Shown here in pieces: positions 1 through 5,845 of a DNA stretch of 5,845 bases (positions within the stretch are counted from its first letter, which is position 1; the number at the start of each line of letters is the position of its first letter). The DNA is from Dysgonomonas sp. Its GTDB lineage: Bacteria; Bacteroidota; Bacteroidia; Bacteroidales; Dysgonomonadaceae. The DNA is taken from contig JASLEN010000418.1 in NCBI GenBank assembly GCA_030151105.1, forward strand, positions 1-5,845, read 5' to 3'. The notes beneath the pieces were generated by a model. That model saw only the letters and a list, made by a program, of their open reading frames with translations. It ran no database searches and had not been told where the DNA came from. The position numbers and the translations under genes are program-made.

Positions 1-2
1 CT

Positions 3-74
3 CAATTGTTAGATTGGCTTAATTTCTGGTCTCCTGGCAATCACGATGATCGTACTATCGCAATGTTATATTAA
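3..74 (+). CDS. C-terminal end of a probable PP2C-type protein phosphatase (5' truncated)
   Basis: Only the last 23 codons and a TAA stop are inside the window; this is the only forward frame open from the left edge up to a stop next to the following gene. The visible tail contains SPGNHDDRTIAMLY. A D-D-x-T motif followed by a short hydrophobic beta strand at the extreme C-terminus is typical of PP2C (PPM) metal-dependent Ser/Thr phosphatases, where the Asp binds a catalytic metal ion. The gene ends 7 bases before the start of a protein kinase-like gene, and a phosphatase/kinase pair is a known arrangement in bacterial signalling loci, including those linked to Ter stress genes. The family call rests on this short motif plus context. 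The rest of the protein must be seen to confirm it. Confidence 0.5.
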   Translation, partial: QLLDWLNFWSPGNHDDRTIAMLY

Positions 75-81
75 TTAGAAT

Positions 82-1581
82 ATGCAAGATAAAATCATAA
101 AGCTGACAGCTACGGATGGCACTGCTATCGAATTTGTTGATAAAATAATAGGTTCGGGGGCAATGAAGGATGTGTATTTCAGTCCTGATAAATCGTATGT
201 TGTTGCTTTTTTTAGAGACAAGCAAGACTTCAATTCACGCGAGCGATTGGAGAATATTACAGGAATCTATCGTGAGCGAATATTCAATCAAGAAGGAGGT
301 GACTATTGGCAAGATCTATTTTGTTGGCCTACAAAAATGGTAGAACATGAGGGGAAGGTGGGTGTAGTCTGTCCTACCTATCAACATCACTTTTTTTTCA
401 AATATGGTTCTGCTAACAATGACTTTTTAGGAATTAGAGGAAAAGAAAAAGAGGGAAAGTGGTTTACTTCTGCCAAAAATCAAAATAAGTTTTTGGATAC
501 AAGAGAAAGAGGCGATTGGTTCAAATATTTTCAGATATGTATCCGTATTAGTAGGGCAGTCAAAAGGCTGCATGCAGCGGGACTCGCCCATTCTGATTTG
601 TCGTATAAAAATGTGCTGATAGATCCTAGCACAGGTCGTTCGGCTATCATTGATATAGATGGCTTGGTCGTTCCTGGGAAATATCCGCCAGATGTATTAG
701 GAACACCAGATTTTATAGCACCAGAGGTAATTGCAACTCAGCATTTAGAACTTACAGATCCGAATAGGAAGTTGCCAAGTATAACCACAGATAGGCATGC
801 TCTGGCTGTGATGATATATATGTACTTGTTGTACAGACACCCTTTGAGAGGAGGGAAAGTGCACGATTTGGATTCGAACAAAGATGAGGAGCTGTCTATG
901 GGCACAAAAGCACTATTTGTAGAGCATCCCACAGACGCTAGTAATCGGGTGAAATCGAACCAACTGCAAGACTCTCAAATTCCGCAAGCTGATCCTACTA
1001 AAGTCCCTTATTCTGTCTGTGGTCCTTATCTCGTTGAACTTTTCAATAGAGCATTTATAGATGGGTTACATAACCCTTCGGTACGTCCTACTGCTGACGA
1101 GTGGGAGCAAGGTTTGCTGAAAACAGTAGATTTGATGCAGCCTTGTCAGAATCCCAAATGTTGGAACAAATGGTTTCCTTTCGATAATTCGACCAAGCCT
1201 CGATGTCCATTTTGTGGAACAAGCTATGTAGGGCAACTGCCTATTCTCAATCTCTATTCGTCTCGGGTAAGTGATTCATTTACTCCTGACAATTATAGGC
1301 TTATGATCTATAATAATCAATATCTCTATCAATGGCATGCTAACAGAAATGTATCGCCCAACGAGAGACTGACTGACGAGCAAAAGAAGCCATTGGGTTA
1401 TTTTGTATTTCATCAAAATAAGTGGCTCTTGATCAATCAGCGAATGCCTGATTTGGAAGATTTGACTGATAAGAAAAAGATTGCAATCAATGAAGCTGTA
1501 GAACTGACCGACAACAAACAAATTCTTCTTTCGCGAGAAGATGGAGGGCGATTGGTTGTGGTACAATTAGTTAGCAATTGA
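82..1581 (+). CDS. Divergent Ser/Thr protein kinase with C-terminal zinc ribbon and beta-rich tail (Ter/TerY-P-type kinase)
   Basis: A 499-residue protein with no signal peptide or membrane segment, so probably cytoplasmic. The kinase fold covers about residues 15-350. It has a glycine-rich loop GSGAMKDVY (24-32), a catalytic loop HSDLSYKN (170-177) with Asp172 as likely base and Asn177 as metal ligand, a DFG-equivalent DID (191-193), and GTPDFIAPE (207-215) matching the activation-segment end GTPxYxAPE. The usual VAIK lysine is replaced (VAFF, 41-44); Lys29 inside the glycine loop probably takes over, as in WNK kinases. A zinc ribbon follows with C355-x4-C360 and C375-x2-C378. The last 115 or so residues are rich in beta strands and could be an FHA-like or other small beta domain, which is a weak guess. 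The gene starts 7 bases after a probable PP2C phosphatase gene, a likely partner with opposing activity. The ATG at 82 has no Shine-Dalgarno; it is chosen for its position after the upstream stop and its fit to the kinase N-terminus. A family relationship to YegI-like (COG4248) kinases is inferred. Substrates are unknown. Confidence 0.83.
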   Translation: MQDKIIKLTATDGTAIEFVDKIIGSGAMKDVYFSPDKSYVVAFFRDKQDFNSRERLENITGIYRERIFNQEGGDYWQDLFCWPTKMVEHEGKVGVVCPTYQHHFFFKYGSANNDFLGIRGKEKEGKWFTSAKNQNKFLDTRERGDWFKYFQICIRISRAVKRLHAAGLAHSDLSYKNVLIDPSTGRSAIIDIDGLVVPGKYPPDVLGTPDFIAPEVIATQHLELTDPNRKLPSITTDRHALAVMIYMYLLYRHPLRGGKVHDLDSNKDEELSMGTKALFVEHPTDASNRVKSNQLQDSQIPQADPTKVPYSVCGPYLVELFNRAFIDGLHNPSVRPTADEWEQGLLKTVDLMQPCQNPKCWNKWFPFDNSTKPRCPFCGTSYVGQLPILNLYSSRVSDSFTPDNYRLMIYNNQYLYQWHANRNVSPNERLTDEQKKPLGYFVFHQNKWLLINQRMPDLEDLTDKKKIAINEAVELTDNKQILLSREDGGRLVVVQLVSN

Positions 1582-1583
1582 TG
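1579..1583 (+). other. Stop-start overlap coupling kinase and HAD genes
   Basis: The kinase TGA (1579-1581) and the HAD ATG (1581-1583) share one base. No Shine-Dalgarno lies upstream, so ribosomes ending the kinase probably restart here, keeping the two proteins in fixed proportion. Confidence 0.7.
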
Positions 1584-2243
1584 ATAAAACATATTTCATT
1601 CGACCTCTGGTTGACACTTATCAAGTCTCATCCTCTTTTCAAAAAGAAGAGGGCAGAGTATATTCATTCTCGTTTTAACCCCAAAGGATTAACAGTTGAG
1701 CAGATAGACTCTCTAATTAGAAAATTGGACAAAGTATTTGATTGGCACAACGAGCATACTGGACAAAAATTGGCAGCAAGGACTATGTATAATACTATTC
1801 TACAATTTACCCATAATGATTTTAATGTTGAAATGGGAGAGGAGATTACTCAATATTCAGATCAATTGTTTTTAGAATATTTGCCTGAATTGCTCAATGA
1901 CAATATTATACCAATGTTATCGAATCTCAGGGAGAGGGGATATACTCTCAATTTGTCTAGCAATACGGGCTTTATAGAAGGACATACGTTGCAAAAAGCA
2001 TTAGAACAACTTAATATGTTACACTATTTTTCGTTCTGCATCTATTCCGACCAAGTAGGAGCGTCCAAACCATCAGCTTCATTTTTTCAAGAGGTTTATA
2101 AAAAAGTGAATGTGGCTAAGGATGAGGTGCTACATATTGGAGACAATCCTATAACAGACTACAAAGGTGCTTTGGCTTTCGGATTCAGAGCATTACTCAT
2201 AAACAATAACTACTCATTAAATGACATTGAACCAGAACTCTAA
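1581..2243 (+). CDS. HAD-superfamily hydrolase-like protein with DxWxT motif I
   Basis: A 220-residue cytoplasmic protein of typical length for a HAD enzyme with a helical C1-type cap. Motif I is FDLWLT (7-12), with the nucleophile at Asp8. Motif II is the SSN around Ser127, motif III is Lys163 in SKPS, and motif IV is GDNPITD (187-193) with Asp188 and Asp193 for magnesium. The cap lies at about residues 15-110. The second motif-I Asp, which acts as acid/base in most HAD phosphatases, is Trp10. The protein may therefore act as a slow or non-classical phosphatase, a dehalogenase-like enzyme or a binding protein; the substrate cannot be told from the sequence. The ATG at 1581 shares its A with the kinase TGA stop, which suggests translational coupling. 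A TTG at 1578 would add one residue and is less likely. The 3' end overlaps the next gene by 23 bases. In Ter-linked gene clusters HAD and phosphoribosyltransferase enzymes are proposed to make or modify a nucleoside-like metabolite; that role is inferred here from context. Confidence 0.82.
   Translation: MIKHISFDLWLTLIKSHPLFKKKRAEYIHSRFNPKGLTVEQIDSLIRKLDKVFDWHNEHTGQKLAARTMYNTILQFTHNDFNVEMGEEITQYSDQLFLEYLPELLNDNIIPMLSNLRERGYTLNLSSNTGFIEGHTLQKALEQLNMLHYFSFCIYSDQVGASKPSASFFQEVYKKVNVAKDEVLHIGDNPITDYKGALAFGFRALLINNNYSLNDIEPEL
2221..2243 (+). other. 23-base gene overlap coupling HAD and PRTase genes
   Basis: The PRTase-like frame opens at an ATG inside the last codons of the HAD gene, in a different reading frame, and the HAD stop falls at 2241-2243. 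The PRTase segment in the overlap (its first seven or eight residues) is not clearly conserved, so a later start remains possible, but no other ATG lies before the first predicted strand. Confidence 0.6.
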
Positions 2244-3060
2244 AAGGAATATTATTCACTTTTCGGCATTTGGAATAACTGATAGAAATGACTTTGGCTT
2301 TTCTCCAACAGATTATTCTAAATTCAAACATGGGGCAAATAATATTGCTCGCAAATTTGGCTACACTCTAGCTGAAAGATTTATAGAGCAAAATCTTAGT
2401 AAAACATACGATGGAAGACCTATAATGGTAGTTCCAAGTGCTTATTCACATATTCCTACAGCTTCTTTCTTTATGAAAAAGCATTTTGTAGATAAACTCA
2501 ATCAATATCTCTATACGCACAACTATCCTGTAGTGAAAGAGACTAAGATTAATCGTGTGGTGACCTATCGTGAAGACTATGGCGAAATGACTGCTGAGGA
2601 TAGATTTAAGTTGATATGTGGCGATAAATTCTATATTGATAATCAATATGTAAAAGATCATGTACTGATTTTTCTAGATGATATAAAAATAACGGGTACT
2701 CATGAGAGAATTATCATCAAAATGTTGGATGAGGCAAATATCCATAACGATTGTTATATGCTCTATTTTGCCGAATTGCTAAATACAACGATTCCACCCA
2801 ATATAGAGAACTATCTCAATAACTATTTCATCCAAGATATTAGTAGTATAGACGCAATTATTAATGAAGGTGAATTTGAATTTAATACACGAGTTGTGAA
2901 GCTAATTTTAAATCAAAAAAAGACTATATTTGGCGACTTTGTGAAAAATAAAGATCAAGCGTTCATCAACTCTTTATATTATAATGCCATTGGCAACGAA
3001 TATTATAAGTTTGAAACATATATAGACAATTTAAAGACATTGGAAACGTTGGTAAAATAG
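2221..3060 (+). CDS. Phosphoribosyltransferase-like protein
   Basis: A 279-residue soluble protein. Its diagnostic segment is HVLIFLDDIKITGTHE (about residues 147-162). Two acidic residues (Asp153, Asp154) follow a hydrophobic strand and precede T158-G159-T160, matching the PRPP-binding signature of type I phosphoribosyltransferases (hydrophobic strand, D/E-D, then TTGxT). An earlier strand IMVVPSAYSHIPTA (68-81) is placed where the first core strand and pyrophosphate loop would lie. The N-terminus has a basic, aromatic stretch SKFKHG (33-38). The C-terminal 90 or so residues after the Rossmann-like core match no domain I recognise. Such enzymes transfer a base or other nucleophile to or from PRPP; the acceptor here is unknown. 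The ATG at 2221 lies inside the end of the HAD gene in another frame, so the two are probably translated together. No Shine-Dalgarno is visible. The pairing with HAD, kinase and phosphatase genes resembles Ter-associated metabolite modules. The superfamily is fairly secure and the role is inferred. Confidence 0.75.
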   Translation: MTLNQNSKRNIIHFSAFGITDRNDFGFSPTDYSKFKHGANNIARKFGYTLAERFIEQNLSKTYDGRPIMVVPSAYSHIPTASFFMKKHFVDKLNQYLYTHNYPVVKETKINRVVTYREDYGEMTAEDRFKLICGDKFYIDNQYVKDHVLIFLDDIKITGTHERIIIKMLDEANIHNDCYMLYFAELLNTTIPPNIENYLNNYFIQDISSIDAIINEGEFEFNTRVVKLILNQKKTIFGDFVKNKDQAFINSLYYNAIGNEYYKFETYIDNLKTLETLVK

Positions 3061-3112
3061 AATAATAGCAAAATAAAATCATCAGAAAGTAAACAATTTA
3101 TAAAACAATTAG
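3061..3112 (+). other. AT-rich spacer before the calcium ATPase, possible promoter region
   Basis: This 52-base gap is the longest non-coding stretch in the window. Only 9 of its 52 bases are G or C. It holds the direct repeat AAACAATT at 3091-3098 and 3103-3110, and the palindrome TTTATAAA at 3097-3104. No hairpin followed by a T-run (terminator) is seen, and no clear Bacteroidota -7 element (TAnnTTTG) was found, so readthrough from the upstream operon is as likely as a separate promoter. Confidence 0.35.
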
Positions 3113-5845
3113 ATGGAACATAAAAAACACTTGACAGGTTTGACCGATGCTGAGGTACTCAAAAGTAGAGAGAAGCATGGCGAAAATCTATTGACTCCCC
3201 CTCAAAAGGAGTCGCTTTGGTCGCTATTTTTAGAAAAATTTGAAGACCCTATTATTCGTATCCTACTTATAGCTGCTTTCCTTTCATTGGGAATTGCAGT
3301 CTTTGAACATATCTCTACAGGTGTAGGCCACTATGCAGAAACTATCGGAATCTTTTGTGCCATTCTATTGGCTACTGGAGTTGCTTTTTGGTTTGAGATG
3401 GATGCCAACAAAAAATTTGACATTCTCAATCAAGTCAATGATGATACTTTTGTAAAAGTAATTCGTAATGGAAATGTGGTTCAAATTTCAAAAAGAGATA
3501 TTGTAGTAGATGATATTGTTGTTCTAGAAACAGGAGAAGAAGTTCCTGCCGATGGATATCTAGTAGAAGCAGTATCGTTGCAAATAGACGAATCGACTTT
3601 GACAGGAGAACCTATAATTGATAAAACAACTGACGAGGCAGAATTTGATGCCGAAGCCACCTATCCATCAAACAGAGTGATGCGTGGCACGAAGGCGATG
3701 GATGGTCATGGTGTTTTCCAAGTAACAGAGGTGGGTGATGCTACCGAATATGGAAAAGTAGCCAACAAAGCTACTGAAATGACAGGCGAAGAAACTCCAT
3801 TGAATCAGCAACTTGATGGTTTAGCTAAATTCATTGGTGTTGTGGGTCTAGTGTTAGCAGCACTAACATTTATCGCACTCTTCTTGAAGGATATCTTTGG
3901 AGGAGAAGCGCATTATTCACTTGGACAATTGGCTCTTCTTGGGGCTGTAATCTTGGGAGCTATGATAGCTCTAGTGAAAGTGTGGGTTCCTATTATCTAT
4001 GATGGCTTTGAGGTAGCTGGCAAAGAAAAAGAGATGCCCAACTGTGTAGAGAATTGGGGTTGGTTGCCTTGGATTGGCATCGGTATAGTGGTTACTGCTG
4101 CAATAGCAGCACTAGGACTTGTGTTTGGAGTAAATCCTTTGAATCCAGAATCGTGGGTTAGCATCGAAACAGCGAGCCATGTGTTGCAATATTTCATGGT
4201 GGCTGTTACGTTGATAGTTGTAGCAGTGCCAGAAGGTTTGCCAATGAGTGTGACCTTGAGTTTGGCGTTGAGTATGCGCCGTATGTTAAATACAAATAAC
4301 CTTGTGCGTAAGATGCATGCTTGTGAAACAATGGGTGCTACTACAGTTATTTGTACAGACAAAACAGGTACACTTACTCAAAATCAGATGCAGGTTTTTG
4401 AAACTCAATTCTATGGTTTGACTAATCAAACTTTGGCAAATGATGAGGTGAGTAACTTGGTTAAAGAAGGAATTTCTGTAAACTCTACAGCATTCTTAGA
4501 TCTGTCAGATCCTTCTAAAATCACAACGTTGGGAAATCCTACAGAGGCTGCTTTGTTGTTGTGGTTGAATGATAATAAAAACAATTACCTAGAGATGAGA
4601 GAGGATGCTAAAGTTGTGAATCAGCTAACATTCTCTACCGAAAGGAAATATATGGCTACATTGGTGGATTCTCCACTTGTAGGCAAATTAATTTTATATG
4701 TAAAAGGAGCTCCAGAGATAGTGCTTTCAAAAAGTGCGACTATATCTTCTACCGAAGGCTCTATAAATGTAGCTTCTAAACAAGCAGATATTGAAGCACA
4801 ATTGCTACAGTATCAAAATCAAGCAATGCGTACTCTAGGATTCGCATATAAAGTAATTGATGCAGCAGACAAGGATAAGGACATTAGAGAGTTGGCAGAC
4901 GAAGGGCTTACATTCCTTGGTATTGTTGCTATTTCTGATCCTATTCGTCCAGATGTGCCAGCGGCAGTTAAGAAATCACTTGATGCAGGTATAGATGTTA
5001 AAATTGTGACAGGAGATACTCCTGGTACTGCTCGTGAGATTGGACGTCAAATTGGAATCTGGACAGATAGTTCTACTGATAAACAAATTATTACAGGTGT
5101 AGAATTTGAGGCTCTTACAGATCAAGAGGCACTTGATAGAGTGTTAGATTTGAAAATAATGTGTCGTGCACGCCCTACCGATAAGCAGCGTTTAGTCCAA
5201 TTGTTGCAAGAGAAAGATGCTATTGTGGCTGTTACAGGTGATGGAACCAATGATGCTCCAGCTCTAAATCATGCTCATGTGGGGCTTTCTATGGGTTCAG
5301 GAACATCGGTTGCTAAGGAAGCTAGTGATATTACTCTATTGGATGATTCATTCAATAGTATCACCACAGCTGTGATGTGGGGAAGATCGTTGTACGAAAA
5401 TATTCAACGTTTTATTCTTTTCCAATTGACAATCAACGTCGCAGCATTGATATTGGTTCTTTTAGGTTCTATCTTCGGATCGGGGACAGAATTGCCATTG
5501 ACCGTAACTCAGATGCTTTGGGTCAATTTGATTATGGATACTTTTGCTGCGGGAGCTTTGGCTTCACTTCCACCTAATGCTAATGTGATGTTGGAGAAAC
5601 CTCGTAATAATAAGGCATTTATTATTAATCCTGCGATGAGAAATCATATTCTATTCGTTGGTTTGTCATTTGTTGTATTGCTACTTGTTATGTTGTTCTC
5701 ATTCAATAATCAAGAGTGTTTGGCTACTATTTTTAGTCACATAGATGCAGCAGATAGAGTTCCGTATTCATTGTCATTCTTCTTTACTACGTTTGTAATG
5801 TTGCAACTTTGGAACATGTTTAATGCTAAAGCTTTCCAAACAGGG
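3113..5845 (+). CDS. Calcium-translocating P-type ATPase, PMCA-type (3' truncated)
   Basis: The frame is open for 911 codons to the window edge; probably some tens of residues (the last membrane helices) are missing. The enzyme should pump Ca2+ out across the inner membrane using ATP. Visible parts in order: TM1 (about 47-64), TM2 (76-94), actuator motif LTGEP (163-167), TM3 (240-258), TM4 with VPEGLP (372-377), phosphorylation motif DKTGTLT with Asp416, nucleotide-binding KGAPE (531-535), TGD (633-635), and hinge GDGTNDAP (709-716). Calcium-site II residues of PMCA type are present: Glu374 (TM4), Asn775 in TM5 (FQLTIN), and Asn805 and Asp809 in TM6 (WVNLIMD). An unusual extra stretch of about 75 residues between TM3 and TM4 carries two more hydrophobic segments (about 270-296 and 318-340). 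No calmodulin-type regulatory region is seen in the visible part. The ATG at 3113 follows a 52-base spacer and lacks a Shine-Dalgarno. The gene may belong to the upstream operon or have its own promoter in the spacer. Specificity for Ca2+ is inferred from conserved site residues. Confidence 0.92.
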   Translation, partial: MEHKKHLTGLTDAEVLKSREKHGENLLTPPQKESLWSLFLEKFEDPIIRILLIAAFLSLGIAVFEHISTGVGHYAETIGIFCAILLATGVAFWFEMDANKKFDILNQVNDDTFVKVIRNGNVVQISKRDIVVDDIVVLETGEEVPADGYLVEAVSLQIDESTLTGEPIIDKTTDEAEFDAEATYPSNRVMRGTKAMDGHGVFQVTEVGDATEYGKVANKATEMTGEETPLNQQLDGLAKFIGVVGLVLAALTFIALFLKDIFGGEAHYSLGQLALLGAVILGAMIALVKVWVPIIYDGFEVAGKEKEMPNCVENWGWLPWIGIGIVVTAAIAALGLVFGVNPLNPESWVSIETASHVLQYFMVAVTLIVVAVPEGLPMSVTLSLALSMRRMLNTNNLVRKMHACETMGATTVICTDKTGTLTQNQMQVFETQFYGLTNQTLANDEVSNLVKEGISVNSTAFLDLSDPSKITTLGNPTEAALLLWLNDNKNNYLEMREDAKVVNQLTFSTERKYMATLVDSPLVGKLILYVKGAPEIVLSKSATISSTEGSINVASKQADIEAQLLQYQNQAMRTLGFAYKVIDAADKDKDIRELADEGLTFLGIVAISDPIRPDVPAAVKKSLDAGIDVKIVTGDTPGTAREIGRQIGIWTDSSTDKQIITGVEFEALTDQEALDRVLDLKIMCRARPTDKQRLVQLLQEKDAIVAVTGDGTNDAPALNHAHVGLSMGSGTSVAKEASDITLLDDSFNSITTAVMWGRSLYENIQRFILFQLTINVAALILVLLGSIFGSGTELPLTVTQMLWVNLIMDTFAAGALASLPPNANVMLEKPRNNKAFIINPAMRNHILFVGLSFVVLLLVMLFSFNNQECLATIFSHIDAADRVPYSLSFFFTTFVMLQLWNMFNAKAFQTG

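Noticed and set aside
391..398. Run of eight T in the kinase gene as a possible frameshift or slippage site
   Set aside because: The reading frame continues correctly into the conserved catalytic loop and encodes a Phe run, so there is no sign of a broken gene.
1276..1566. Minus-strand 96-codon open frame
   Set aside because: It is antisense to the C-terminal part of the kinase gene, with no family resemblance. The plus frame continues without a break.
1578..1580. TTG as the start of the HAD gene
   Set aside because: It would add only one residue before the ATG at 1581. The ATG gives a standard stop-start overlap and the usual MIKHISFD-type HAD N-terminus.
3602..3613. TGEP in place of TGES in the ATPase actuator domain as a defect
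   Set aside because: The functional TGE residues are intact, and Pro at the fourth position is, as far as I recall, common in bacterial PMCA-type pumps.
3997..4362. Minus-strand 121-codon open frame
   Set aside because: It lies wholly inside the calcium ATPase, opposite TM4 and the DKTGT motif region, whose plus-strand reading is clearly conserved. It has no recognisable domain.
5377..5577. Plus-strand 66-codon open frame
   Set aside because: It is an out-of-frame shadow within the ATPase TM5-TM6 coding region, which carries the calcium-site residues in the main frame.
1..5845. CRISPR array, tRNA, rRNA, insertion sequence or attachment site
   Set aside because: Coding sequence fills almost the whole window. 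No regularly spaced repeats, RNA gene signatures, transposase motifs or terminal inverted repeats were seen.

Overview
The window is AT-rich, with all genes on the plus strand and almost no non-coding DNA. None of the four visible starts has a recognisable Shine-Dalgarno sequence; the bases before each ATG are A/T-rich. That pattern, the low GC and the protein style suggest a member of the Bacteroidota (Bacteroidales-like). This is inference: no rRNA or marker gene is present to settle it.

Layout. Bases 3-74 are the last 23 codons of a gene cut by the window edge. Its tail (D-D-R-T-I-A-M-L) resembles the C-terminal metal-binding motif of PP2C-type Ser/Thr phosphatases. Seven bases later, 82-1581 encodes a 499-residue protein kinase-like protein with a C-terminal zinc ribbon and a beta-rich tail. 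Its stop shares one base with the start of a HAD-superfamily protein (1581-2243). The HAD gene in turn overlaps by 23 bases a phosphoribosyltransferase-like protein (2221-3060). After a 52-base, very AT-rich spacer, a PMCA-type calcium P-type ATPase runs from 3113 off the right edge, with 911 codons visible and open.

How the genes may work together. A PP2C phosphatase next to a divergent kinase, followed by HAD and PRTase enzymes, resembles the signalling ('TerY-P') and nucleoside-like-metabolite modules described for tellurite-resistance (Ter) stress systems by comparative genomics. TerD-family proteins bind calcium, so a calcium pump directly downstream fits a calcium- or metal-linked stress response. 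No TerD, TerC, TerY, ATP-grasp or VWA gene lies inside this window, so the Ter assignment depends on unseen flanks.

Most notable points. The kinase appears to have moved its ATP-anchoring lysine into the glycine-rich loop, as in eukaryotic WNK kinases. The HAD protein has Trp in place of the usual second catalytic Asp. The calcium ATPase has a roughly 75-residue insertion with two extra hydrophobic segments just before the calcium-binding TM4.
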